From Candidatus Geothrix skivensis (GTDB lineage Bacteria; Acidobacteriota; Holophagae; Holophagales; Holophagaceae): a DNA stretch of 64,000 bases. Below are positions 52,326 through 60,391 of this stretch, in pieces. The translations under genes and the position numbers were made by a program. Under the pieces are notes generated by a model that saw only the letters and a program-made list of their open reading frames with translations, did not search any database and was not told the DNA's origin. The stretch is from positions 62,001 through 126,000 of the forward strand of contig JADKIO010000008.1 of the NCBI GenBank assembly GCA_016721195.1, written 5' to 3'. Each line of letters opens with the position of its first letter. Position 1 is the first letter of the stretch.

Positions 52326-52967
52326 ATGCTGAACCCCGCCGCCCTCCCCAGCCCCCTTTGGGTCCTCGGCACGGGTACCGGCGTGGGGAAGACCCAGGTG
52401 GCCGGCCGCCTGGCCAGGGCCTGGGTGAGCCTGGGCCCCGTCACCTACCGCAAGCCCTTCCAGACCGGGGTGGACCGGGCCGATCATCCGGAGGCGGATG
52501 CCAGCGCCGTGGCTGGCCGGGACATCGCTGTGGAGAACCACGTGCTGCTGCGGGCCCCCCTCTCCCCCCTGGCGGCGGCCCGGCAGGAGGGTCGGATCCT
52601 GGATCTGCCGGCCGCTGCAGACTGGTGCCTGCGCCCCGCCGAAGGCCGGGTGCTCCTGGAGGGCGTGGGGGGGCTCATGGTGCCCCTGGCGCCGAACATC
52701 CACTTCCTGGCCTGGGCCACGGACCTGAAGCTCCCCTGCGTGCTGGTGGCCCTGGGGGGCCTGGGCACCCTCAACCACACCCTGCTATCCGCCGAGGCCC
52801 TCATGCTGCGGGGCTGGCGCATCGAAGCCGTGCTGCTGAATCCCGGTGCCGATGGCACCCCGCCCGGGGTGGCCGAGGCGAATGCCGAGCTGCTTCGGGG
52901 GTTCCTGCCGGTGCCGGTGCACGTTCTAGGAGCCTGTCCAAGTAATTGGAATGCCCCGCGCGTGTGA
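52326..52967 (+). CDS. bioD: Dethiobiotin synthetase (C-terminus replaced by a mobile element)
   Basis: Makes dethiobiotin from DAPA, CO2 and ATP. 213 residues. P-loop GTGTGVGKTQ near residue 15, YRKPFQTGV, VLLEGVGGLMVPL, and LVALGGLGTLNHTLLS. From about residue 202 the sequence is GACPSNWNAPRV, encoded by the inverted-repeat element at 52927-53201, which also gives the TGA. The normal tail after LPVPVHVLG (about 15-20 residues in E. coli BioD) is missing, so the enzyme is slightly truncated; whether it still works is unknown. Start ATG at 52326. Confidence 0.88.
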   Translation: MLNPAALPSPLWVLGTGTGVGKTQVAGRLARAWVSLGPVTYRKPFQTGVDRADHPEADASAVAGRDIAVENHVLLRAPLSPLAAARQEGRILDLPAAADWCLRPAEGRVLLEGVGGLMVPLAPNIHFLAWATDLKLPCVLVALGGLGTLNHTLLSAEALMLRGWRIEAVLLNPGADGTPPGVAEANAELLRGFLPVPVHVLGACPSNWNAPRV

Positions 52968-53201
52968 CGCCGCGCGAGGCAGGCAAGGAAGGCGAGGTGA
53001 GCGTAGCGGGTACTACGCGATCCGAGCTTGACGCAGCATGGCGACGCGCGCCGCCACTCGCCCTACGGGATGGGGCCAGGCGGGCGCCCCGCGGCGTCAG
53101 CGCCCTTGAACGATGCCACCACATCGCCCTGCGGGCCCTTCCTGGCGGTGCATCCCGCCTGGACCCATCGCGGGGCGCTCGAATACTTGGACAGGCTCCT
53201 A
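52927..53201. mobile_element. 275-bp inverted-repeat element (MITE-like)
   Basis: Perfect 18-bp terminal inverted repeats: TAGGAGCCTGTCCAAGTA at 52927-52944 and its complement at 53184-53201. A weaker CCCCGCG match follows inside both ends. The outermost TA on each side could be a TA target duplication, as made by IS630/mariner-type transposases. No transposase is encoded. Internal dyads such as GCGTAG-N6-CTACGC suggest folding. It supplies the last 12 codons and stop of bioD and the first two bases of the bioA -10 box. Confidence 0.85.
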
Positions 53202-53212
53202 AACTGAGGGCA
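53200..53212 (+). promoter_or_regulatory. Putative leaderless promoter -10 for bioA at element boundary
   Basis: TAAACT at 53200-53205 ends 6 nt before the ATG at 53212. The TA belongs to the mobile element (or its target duplication). No Shine-Dalgarno sequence is present. Confidence 0.5.
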
Positions 53213-54576
53213 TGCCTACGCCGCTGCCTCCCGACTGGTCGGACCGTCTCGCCCTGGACCGCGCCCATGTATGGCATCCCTTCACCCAGATGCAGATCCA
53301 CGAGGCAGACCCGCCAGTCCCCATCGTGGGCGCCGAGGGCTGCGACCTGCTGCTGGCCAACGGCGAGCGGGTGCTGGATGGCATCTCCAGCTGGTGGACC
53401 TGCCTCCATGGCCACGGGCACCCGCGCCTGGTGAGTGCCCTCGAAAGGCAGGCTGCGAAACTGGATCACGCCATGTTCGCCGGCTTCACCCACGAGCCCG
53501 CCCTGGAACTGGTGGCCCGCCTGCGCCCCAAGCTGCCCCCCAGCCTCACCCGGGCCTTCTTCTCCGATGACGGCAGCACCGCCGTGGAGGTGGCCCTGAA
53601 GATGGCCTTCCAGGCCATGCTTCAGCGGGGCGAAAAGGGCCGGGACCGCTTCGGCGCGCTGCGCGGCGGCTACCACGGGGACACCCTGGGCGCCGTGGGC
53701 GTGGGCGAGCTGGAGAACTTCATGACCGGCCTGTTCAGCCCCCTGCTCCTGGCCTGCGAGCGGCTGGAGGTGCCGGAGGATCCCAGGCGGGACATCCACC
53801 CCGATCTCACCGGCTGGCCCGCGCGGCTGGACGCCGCGCGGGAAGAACTCCGCGCCTTTTTCAGCTCCCACGGGGGGCGCCTCGCCGCCTTCATCGCGGA
53901 GCCGCTCATCCAGTGCGCCGGGGGCATGCGCATGTGGCCCCCGGAGCTGTTGCGGGAGCTGCGCATCCAGTGCGATGCCCACGGTGTCTACCTCATCCTC
54001 GACGAAGTGGCCACGGGCTTTGGCCGCACGGGGACCTTCCTGGCCTGCGAGCAAGCAGGCATCGCCCCTGATCTGCTCTGCCTCTCCAAGGGCCTCACCG
54101 GTGGCACCCTGCCCCTTTCGTTGACCTGGGCCACGGAGGAACTCTTCAGCCACTTCTGGGGTGAGCCCGCCTCGGGCCGGGCCTTCCTCCACGGCCACAG
54201 CTACACCGCCAATGCCACGGCCTGCGCGGTGGCCTGCGCCAGCCTCGCCCTCTTCGACGACGAGCCGGTCCTGGCCCAGGCCCAGGTCCTCGCCGCCGCC
54301 ATGCGGGAAGCCTTCACCGCGCTCGGTGTCCATCCCGCCGTTCGCCAGGCCCGCACCCTCGGCACCATCGGCGCCTGCCGGCTGGTGGATCCAGCCACCG
54401 GCCAGCCCCACGATCCCGGGGTGCGCTTCGGCTGGCGCCTCCACCGCCGCGCCCTTGACCATGGCCTGCTGGTGCGCCCCATCGGCGACTGCCTGTACCT
54501 GATGCCGCCCCTGAACACGCCCCCCGATCGCATCACCGAAGCCGCGGAAACCCTGCTTCAGCTGCTGAGTGAATGA
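53212..54576 (+). CDS. bioA: Adenosylmethionine-8-amino-7-oxononanoate aminotransferase
   Basis: Class III PLP transaminase using S-adenosylmethionine. 454 residues. HVWHPFTQM near residue 20 and ISSWWTCLHGHGHP are BioA hallmarks. FFSDDGSTAVEVALKMA, YHGDTLGAVGVG, ILDEVATGFGRTG and the PLP lysine in LCLSKGLTGGTLPLS follow. Start ATG at 53212. Separated from bioD by the mobile element, and likely transcribed on its own from the boundary promoter. Confidence 0.95.
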   Translation: MPTPLPPDWSDRLALDRAHVWHPFTQMQIHEADPPVPIVGAEGCDLLLANGERVLDGISSWWTCLHGHGHPRLVSALERQAAKLDHAMFAGFTHEPALELVARLRPKLPPSLTRAFFSDDGSTAVEVALKMAFQAMLQRGEKGRDRFGALRGGYHGDTLGAVGVGELENFMTGLFSPLLLACERLEVPEDPRRDIHPDLTGWPARLDAAREELRAFFSSHGGRLAAFIAEPLIQCAGGMRMWPPELLRELRIQCDAHGVYLILDEVATGFGRTGTFLACEQAGIAPDLLCLSKGLTGGTLPLSLTWATEELFSHFWGEPASGRAFLHGHSYTANATACAVACASLALFDDEPVLAQAQVLAAAMREAFTALGVHPAVRQARTLGTIGACRLVDPATGQPHDPGVRFGWRLHRRALDHGLLVRPIGDCLYLMPPLNTPPDRITEAAETLLQLLSE

Positions 54577-54633
54577 GGATCCAGGAGTGATGTTCCAGTG
54601 GCGGTACACTGGCCCGTTGCCCTGGAGCGCTTC

Positions 54634-55653
54634 ATGAAGCTGGTCACATTCCTGCAGGCCGGAACGGAGCGGATCGGCGCGGTCATGGCGGATGGCCGCA
54701 TCCTCGATTTCGCCGCGGTGGATCCGCGCCTCGCCGTGGACATGCTCACCCTCATCCGGCGCCAGGACGAGCTGCTGCCCCTGGCCCGTGCCCTGGCTGC
54801 CACGCCTCCTGCAGCGGCTCTGGTCGACCCCGCTTCGGTTCGCCTGCTGGCGCCCATCCCCCGCCCCGTCTCCATGCGGGACGGCTACGCCTTCCGCCAG
54901 CACGTGGCCACGGCCCGCCGCAACCGCGGGCTGGAGATGATCCCCGAGTTCGACCTCTTCCCCGTCACCTACTTCACCAACCACCTGGCGGTCACGGGGC
55001 CCGGCGAAGTGCTGGTGCAGGACCACCACCTGGTCCGCCTGGACTTCGAGCTGGAGGTGGCCATCGTCACGGGCCGGCCCCTGAAGAACGCCACCCTGGA
55101 GGAAGCAGATGAGGCCATCTTCGGCTTCATGGTGATGAACGACTGGAGCGCCCGCATGCTCCAGATGGAGGAGATGAAGCTGTCGCTCGGTCCCTGCAAG
55201 GGCAAGGACTTCGCCACCAGCCTGGGCCCCTGGCTGGTCACGAAGGAGGAACTGAAGCTGGAGCGGACTCCCGCCGGCGAGATCCTCCACGCGGCCATGA
55301 CCTGCGACGTGAACGGCCATCGCCTATCGAAGGGCAACGCCGACGCCATGAACTGGACCTTTGCCCAGATCCTCCAGCGCACCAGCTACGGCATCCAGAT
55401 GCAGCCCGGCGAAGTCATCGGCAGCGGCACCGTGGGGACCGGCTGCCTGCTGGAGCTGAACGGCTCGAAGATCACGGACAACCTCTGGCTGAAGGCCGGG
55501 GACGAGGTGGTCATGGAGATCGAGGGCCTGGGTCGCCTGGTGAACACGATCACCCGTGTGCCCGAGCGCCTCGACCACATGCCTCCGCACCTGGTGGGCG
55601 GCACCCTGCCGGATCTCTACGCGGGCACGCCCTCCGGAGAAGTCGGAGACTGA
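54634..55653 (+). CDS. Fumarylacetoacetate hydrolase family protein
   Basis: 339 residues. FAH fold with VRLDFELEVAIVTGRP (metal Glu pair), FMVMNDWSARMLQ, GPCKGKDFATSLGPWL and GSGTVGTGCLLELNG. These agree with fumarylacetoacetase, the last step of tyrosine breakdown. Homogentisate dioxygenase lies 3 kb away, supporting this role. Start ATG at 54634 with GGAG. A -10-like TACACT lies at about 54605-54610. Four bp separate its stop from the flavin-reductase gene, so they are coupled. Confidence 0.9.
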   Translation: MKLVTFLQAGTERIGAVMADGRILDFAAVDPRLAVDMLTLIRRQDELLPLARALAATPPAAALVDPASVRLLAPIPRPVSMRDGYAFRQHVATARRNRGLEMIPEFDLFPVTYFTNHLAVTGPGEVLVQDHHLVRLDFELEVAIVTGRPLKNATLEEADEAIFGFMVMNDWSARMLQMEEMKLSLGPCKGKDFATSLGPWLVTKEELKLERTPAGEILHAAMTCDVNGHRLSKGNADAMNWTFAQILQRTSYGIQMQPGEVIGSGTVGTGCLLELNGSKITDNLWLKAGDEVVMEIEGLGRLVNTITRVPERLDHMPPHLVGGTLPDLYAGTPSGEVGD

Positions 55654-55657
55654 AGCC

Positions 55658-56515
55658 ATGGGCCACCGGTCGATCCTCCCCTCGGAGCTCAGCCCCATCG
55701 AAACCAACGCCCTCCTCTGCGGCGGCGTGGCGCCGCGCCCCATCGCCCTGGCCAGCACCATCAGCGCAAAGGGCGTGCGGAACCTCTCGCCCTTCAGCTT
55801 CTTCAATGCCTTCGGCTCGAACCCGCCCACGGTGGCCTTCGCGCCCAACCGCCGGGGTCGGGATGGCAGCGTCAAGCACACCTACCTGAACGCCGTGGCC
55901 ACGGGGGAGTTCGTCATCGCCGCCGTGAGCCACGCCATGCTGCACCAGATGAACGTGGCCAGCGCCGAGTGGCCCGAGGGCGTGGACGAGTTTCCGAAAT
56001 GCGGCCTGACGCCCGGGCCCGCCCGCTTCGTGAAGCCCGGCCTGGTCCAGGAGAGCCCCTTCCAGATGGAGTGCCGCCTGCAGCAGGTGGTGGAGCTGGG
56101 CCAGGGACCAGGCTCCGGTCTGATGCTCATCGGCGAGGTGCTGGCCTTTCACGTGCGGGAGGACTGCTTCGTTGGGGGAAGCCTCCATCCGGACTGCCTC
56201 GACCTGGTGGGCCGCAACGGCGGCGCCTTCTACACCCGGGCCAGCGGCTCAGCCATCTTCGAAGTGACCAAGCCCGCCGTCCAACCCATCGGGTACGATG
56301 CCCTGCCCGAGCCCCTCAAGCAGAGCCGCATCCTGACCGGGAACGACCTCGGCCAGCTGGCGAACAGCCCGGCCCTGCCGGACTTCTCGGCGGTGGTCCG
56401 CCGACCGGGCGATCCGGTCTCGGCGGCGGACCTGGACCAGGCCATCCATACGGCCCTTGGCGTCGGCGACGGGACCGAAGCCTGGCGGCTGGCGGGCCTT
56501 CGCCTGAGGTCGTGA
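55658..56515 (+). CDS. Flavin reductase-like domain protein
   Basis: 285 residues. Split-barrel flavin reductase domain at about 15-200 (VAPRPIALASTISAKGVRNLSPFSFF; PPTVAFAPNRRG; GEFVIAAVS; ESPFQMECRLQQVVELG). The C-terminal 80 residues are less conserved. Binds FMN; might be a reductase for a monooxygenase or a stand-alone flavoprotein. The stop overlaps the AlkB-type gene by one base. Start ATG at 55658; the upstream frame belongs to the previous gene. Confidence 0.83.
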   Translation: MGHRSILPSELSPIETNALLCGGVAPRPIALASTISAKGVRNLSPFSFFNAFGSNPPTVAFAPNRRGRDGSVKHTYLNAVATGEFVIAAVSHAMLHQMNVASAEWPEGVDEFPKCGLTPGPARFVKPGLVQESPFQMECRLQQVVELGQGPGSGLMLIGEVLAFHVREDCFVGGSLHPDCLDLVGRNGGAFYTRASGSAIFEVTKPAVQPIGYDALPEPLKQSRILTGNDLGQLANSPALPDFSAVVRRPGDPVSAADLDQAIHTALGVGDGTEAWRLAGLRLRS

Positions 56516-57660
56516 TGGTGCGCCTCCGCTTCGGGCTCATGACCCTCCTGCTGCTGGCCGCCACCTGGCGCTTCACCCGGGGCGGCGGCTGGATGTGGGC
56601 ACCCCTCCTGGTGAGCGGCCTCCTCGTGGCCCTGGTCGATACCATCGGACCCGACGAAACCTCGGATCTGAGCGCGTCCCCACCCTGGTCCCTCAACCCC
56701 TGGCTCTTCCTCACCCTGCCCATCCTGCTGCTCATGCATGTCCAGCTCTGGTGGATGGCCGGCTCGGGCGATGCCCTGGGCCTGGGCGCAAGGCTGCTGC
56801 GGATCGGCGGTCCGGATCTCTTCGCGGCACGCCTTGTCACCGGCCCCTGGTCCTGGCTGGGGGCCATACTGAGCTGCGGGTTCCTCACGGCCGCGGCGGG
56901 GACCACCGTGGGCCACGAGCTGGTGCACCGCACCCGGCAGCCCGTCCACATGCTCTGGGGCCGCTGGCTGCTGGCCCTGACCTTCGATGCCAGCTTCGCC
57001 ATCGAGCATGTCCACGGCCACCACGCCAAGGTCTCCACCTTCGAGGATCCCGCCTCGGCCCGGCGCGGCGAGCGGGTCTACGGCTTCATCCTCCGCTCCA
57101 CCCTCGGCCAGTTGCGCAGTGCCTGGAAACTCGAAAGCCAGCGCCTCGCCCGGAAGGGCCAGCCCACCTGGAGCCGCCACAACCGCTTCCTGCGCGGCTG
57201 GCTGATGTCGGTCGCCTGGGCCGGGCTGGCCTTCCTGCTCGGCGGCTGGACCGCCCTGGGCTTCTTCACCGCCACCGCCCTCTGGGGCAAGGCGGTGCTG
57301 GAGATCATCAACTACATCGAACACTACGGCCTCGTCCGCCTGCCCGGCAGCCGCGTGGAGCCCCGGCACAGCTGGAACAGCAACGCCTGGATGAGCAGCA
57401 CCATCCTCTACCACCTGACCCGCCACAGCGATCACCACGCCGAGGGGGGCAAGCCCTTCTGGCGGCTTCGCCCGCTGCCGGGCGCGCCCATGCTGCCCGC
57501 GGGCTACATGGGCATGCTCATCGTGGCCCTGGTGCCGCCCTGGTTCGAGGGCCTCATGAAACCCCGCCTGGCCGCCTGGGACCTGCGCCATGCCAGCGGG
57601 GAGGAACAGATGAAAGCCAAGGAGGAGAACCTGCGAGCAGGCTGGGGGTCAATCGGCTGA
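56515..57660 (+). CDS. AlkB-type membrane diiron hydroxylase (alkane 1-monooxygenase family)
   Basis: 381 residues. Six or so helices plus all AlkB histidine boxes: HELVH (134-138), EHVHGHH (164-170), NYIEHYG (266-272) and RHSDHHA (303-309). The fourth box N-Y-x-E-H-Y-G is diagnostic for AlkB over fatty acid desaturases. Family reaction: terminal hydroxylation of alkanes with O2 and an electron donor. No rubredoxin or rubredoxin reductase is near; the flavin reductase upstream might supply electrons. ATG at 56515 overlaps the previous stop (TGATG). The actual substrate could be another aliphatic or aromatic side chain. Confidence 0.87.
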   Translation: MVRLRFGLMTLLLLAATWRFTRGGGWMWAPLLVSGLLVALVDTIGPDETSDLSASPPWSLNPWLFLTLPILLLMHVQLWWMAGSGDALGLGARLLRIGGPDLFAARLVTGPWSWLGAILSCGFLTAAAGTTVGHELVHRTRQPVHMLWGRWLLALTFDASFAIEHVHGHHAKVSTFEDPASARRGERVYGFILRSTLGQLRSAWKLESQRLARKGQPTWSRHNRFLRGWLMSVAWAGLAFLLGGWTALGFFTATALWGKAVLEIINYIEHYGLVRLPGSRVEPRHSWNSNAWMSSTILYHLTRHSDHHAEGGKPFWRLRPLPGAPMLPAGYMGMLIVALVPPWFEGLMKPRLAAWDLRHASGEEQMKAKEENLRAGWGSIG

Positions 57661-58554
57661 ACTGAAGTTGCCGCCCCGGTGGTGCACCACCCGCTGGGAG
57701 TAGGGGATCTCGATGCCCGCCTCCCGAAAGGCCAGGAGGATGCGCCGCCGCAGCTCCCGCGCCACCTCCCACTGGGCACCAGGTGCGGTCTTGGTGAGCG
57801 TCCGGATGGTGAACCCGTTGGGACCGAGCGTCTCGATGCCCTTCACCTCCAGGGGTTCCACCGCCTGATCGGGCCGCTCCTCGTGCAGCTTCCGTCCCGC
57901 GGCCAGGAGCACCTCGAAGGCCCGGTCGGGGTCGGTGGCGTAGCCCACCTCCACATCCACCAGGGCCCGGGCGAAGTCCTTCGACAGCACCACCACGCGG
58001 ATGATGGAGCCGTTGGGCACGAAGTGGGCGCGGCCCTCGGCATCCCGCAGCTGGGTGATGCGCAGCGTCATGCGTTCCACCGTTCCGGTGTGCTTGTCAT
58101 CCACGTTGATGATGTCGCCCACGCCGAACTGGTTCTCCATGAGCAGGAAGAAGCCGCTGATGACATCCTTCACCAGGCTTTGGGCGCCGAAGCCCAGGGC
58201 CACGCCCGCCACGCCCGCCCCAGCCACGAGGGGCCCGATGTTCACGCCGAACTCCTGCAGCAGCATCAGCAGGAAGAAGGCCATCACCAGCACCCGGGCC
58301 GTGTTGGTGAGCACGGCGCCAAGGGTCTCGGCCCGCCGCTCGGCATCGGAGGTCACATCGTCGTTACCGTCGTCCACGGCTCGGCGGACGGCGCGGCTGA
58401 CCAGCTTCACCGCCAACAGGAGTCCCAGGCAGGCCAGGGTCACCAACAGCAGGTGGCCCAGCCGGGACCAGCCCGAATGCTCCATCCAGCTCGCCAATCC
58501 CCTCAGCCACTGAGGGGTCATCTGAATCGCCGCCATCCCTACAGTCGCTTCCAT
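57649..58554 (-). CDS. MscS-type mechanosensitive channel
   Basis: 301 residues. Three helices: about 20-45, 70-90, and the pore helix near 95-115 with GPLVAGAGVAGVALGFGAQSLVKDV. The MscS beta-domain follows (FGVGDIINVDD, TGTVERMTLRITQLRD, GSIIRVVVLSKDFARALVDVEVGY). Protects against osmotic downshift. Start ATG at 58554 with GGAG nearby; the open frame to 58650 has no site. Its 3' end overlaps alkB-type gene by 12 bp convergently. Confidence 0.92.
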   Translation of the reverse strand: MEATVGMAAIQMTPQWLRGLASWMEHSGWSRLGHLLLVTLACLGLLLAVKLVSRAVRRAVDDGNDDVTSDAERRAETLGAVLTNTARVLVMAFFLLMLLQEFGVNIGPLVAGAGVAGVALGFGAQSLVKDVISGFFLLMENQFGVGDIINVDDKHTGTVERMTLRITQLRDAEGRAHFVPNGSIIRVVVLSKDFARALVDVEVGYATDPDRAFEVLLAAGRKLHEERPDQAVEPLEVKGIETLGPNGFTIRTLTKTAPGAQWEVARELRRRILLAFREAGIEIPYSQRVVHHRGGNFSSAD

Positions 58555-58835
58555 GCCTTGGCTCCGGTTCCAGCGTACCGGATTTTTTCCCCGGGAGCCC
58601 TGATTGCCGTGGCCCGGTTCCCAGTGCGGACCCGTCCTGCCTGGCGCCACGGCAAGGCAACGGGCCCCGGGCCCTTCCCGGCCAGCAATCCAATGGCCCC
58701 CTTGACGATAGGCCTGGAGGCCTTGATTTCATTACCCATGAATATTTAATGAATGCCGATATTTACTTATTTTCACCTTGCCGACGCTCACGAACTGACC
58801 ATGATGAATCCACCTCTGCCAGATCAGGAGGCCCC
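58555..58835 (+). promoter_or_regulatory. AT-rich promoter region of the small gene
   Basis: 281 bp between the channel start and the small gene. 58724-58775 is strikingly AT-rich (TTGATTTCATTACCC, AATATTTAATGAATG, ATATTTACTTATTTTC). TTGATT and TATTTA-type hexamers give a candidate promoter for the downstream gene. No longer gene is supported. Confidence 0.45.
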
Positions 58836-58946
58836 ATGGGCAGCATCACTTCGGAGCGGATTGACCGTCGCCGGCACCACGGCCCCTTCCGGTTCCTCTA
58901 CATGGACCTGAAAGCCATCATGCGCCGCTTCCTGGGCACCCGCTGA
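58836..58946 (+). CDS. 36-residue basic protein
   Basis: Sequence runs MGSITSERIDRRRHHGP, then FRFLYMDLKAIMRRFLGTR. AGGAGG at 5 nt before ATG 58836 and an AT-rich promoter upstream support expression. Arg-rich with a hydrophobic helix (FLYMDLKAIM), so it could sit on membranes or bind nucleic acid. An alternative longer reading from 58749 has no ribosome binding site. Convergent with hmgA, 5 bp apart. No family recognised. Confidence 0.55.
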   Translation: MGSITSERIDRRRHHGPFRFLYMDLKAIMRRFLGTR

Positions 58947-58951
58947 GTCGC

Positions 58952-60166
58952 CTACTTCCACGAAGCCCAATAGTCGACGTTCTCCACCAGCCCCGCCGCC
59001 GCCGTGGCCTGCAGGGGTCGAAAGGTATCCACCATGACCGCCACCTCGTCGGTGCGGTCCTTGGTGCGGCTGAGGGGGATCGCCTTGGGGTGGGGTCCAT
59101 GGTGGATGCCCTGGGGATGCCAGGTCATCATGCCGGCGCCGATGCCGTCGCGGCTGAAGAAATGGCCCGCCGAGTAGAACAGCACCTCGTCGTAGTCGAT
59201 GTTCGAGTGGTAGAAGGGCACCCGCATGGCGCCTTCCTCTTCCTCGAAAGGCCGGGGCAGGAAGGAGCAGATGACGAAGTTGTGGGCGATGAAGGTGGAG
59301 TGCGCGCTGGGGGGCAGGTGGTAGCGGGCGCTGAGGATGGGTCGGATGTCCTTCACGTTGATGCGCCACACGGTGAGATCGCCCTTCCAGCCCACCACGT
59401 CCAGCGGGTTGAAGGGGTAGAACACCTTGGTGATCACGCTCTCGCGCTTGATGTGGACGGCCCACTCTTTCGGCGTGGCATCGTAGGGCTCCAGGTCCGG
59501 CGTGTCGATCATGGCGGGGTCGAAGATGGCGTTGGGGCCCAGCTGGTTGCGATCGGGGATGGTGACTTCGCTGAAGCTTTCGATGAGCAGGTAGCGCTGG
59601 TCCCCCGGGGCGGGCAGGAAGCGGTACGTGGTGCCCCGGGGGAGCACCAGGTAGTCGCCGGTGGCATAGGTCAGGGCGCCGAAGCTGGTCTCCAGCTTCC
59701 CGGACCCGGCGTGGATGTAGTAGACATCATCGCCATCGGCATTGCGGTAGAAGAAGTCCATGGCAGAAGGCGCCACCCAGTGCAGGGCCACATCGTGGTT
59801 GTGCAGCAGGCAGATGGGCGCGAAGGCTGCCTCCCTGGAACCAAACATCGACGCCTGAATGGCCTCTTCATGGTGCACCTCCTGTGCCCCACCCTCAGGG
59901 CCGCGCGGCGCACGGTGGGCCTCCGCTCCTGCTGCGGCCTTGGCCGAGGGTTTCAAGCCATTGAGGTCGTAGCTGTGGGGCCGAAGGGGACCTTCGATGC
60001 GGGTCCAGTCCGTCACCGGATGCAGGCGGTACAGGTGGGTGGTGCGCCCGAAGAAGCCCTGCCGGGCATGCTCCTCCTCGAAGGTACCCGGGGGCAGGTC
60101 CACATGGGCCTGCCTTGCATGAAGGCCCTTGCGGAGGGGGAACAGCGGCGTTTCTTTCTTGGACAT
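58952..60166 (-). CDS. hmgA: Homogentisate 1,2-dioxygenase
   Basis: Opens the ring of homogentisate with O2 to maleylacetoacetate in tyrosine/phenylalanine degradation. 404 residues, on the short side. Cupin fold; C-terminal iron region contains NFVICSFLPRPFE, HSNIDYDEVLFY, and HPQGIHHGPHP with the His ligands. N-terminal SGKLETSFGALTYATGDYLVLPRG is a cupin strand set. Start ATG at 60166 with GAGGT; an upstream ATG at 60196 is less well placed. With the fumarylacetoacetase nearby this gives most of the homogentisate route; maleylacetoacetate isomerase is not seen. Confidence 0.9.
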   Translation of the reverse strand: MSKKETPLFPLRKGLHARQAHVDLPPGTFEEEHARQGFFGRTTHLYRLHPVTDWTRIEGPLRPHSYDLNGLKPSAKAAAGAEAHRAPRGPEGGAQEVHHEEAIQASMFGSREAAFAPICLLHNHDVALHWVAPSAMDFFYRNADGDDVYYIHAGSGKLETSFGALTYATGDYLVLPRGTTYRFLPAPGDQRYLLIESFSEVTIPDRNQLGPNAIFDPAMIDTPDLEPYDATPKEWAVHIKRESVITKVFYPFNPLDVVGWKGDLTVWRINVKDIRPILSARYHLPPSAHSTFIAHNFVICSFLPRPFEEEEGAMRVPFYHSNIDYDEVLFYSAGHFFSRDGIGAGMMTWHPQGIHHGPHPKAIPLSRTKDRTDEVAVMVDTFRPLQATAAAGLVENVDYWASWK

Positions 60167-60391
60167 GGCGACCTCGGGGCAGTCCCCCATTATCACGGGA
60201 ATCTGTGAGCACAGAGATTGTCATCCAGGGCCTTGGGGCCCGCGCACCAGAAGCATGAGGTTTTTCGGGGACTTGGCAAATACCGACTTGCTGCCGAATT
60301 CGGGAAGGTTCACCCTTGAACTGTTCCATCCAGGTCTCGCACGACAGGATCACCAGCCCAGGTTCCCAGGTCCCCCAACGGTGCCCCCCGC
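60167..60391. promoter_or_regulatory. Divergent region between hmgA and a hybrid kinase
   Basis: 225 bp. An imperfect dyad ATCTGTG-AGCA-CAGAGAT (about 60202-60219) lies on the hmgA side and could be an operator. No ribosome binding site precedes the kinase ATG. Confidence 0.4.

Noticed and set aside
52946..53434. 162-codon open frame between bioD and bioA
   Set aside because: Reads through the mobile element and into the bioA frame-shifted sequence; no domain.
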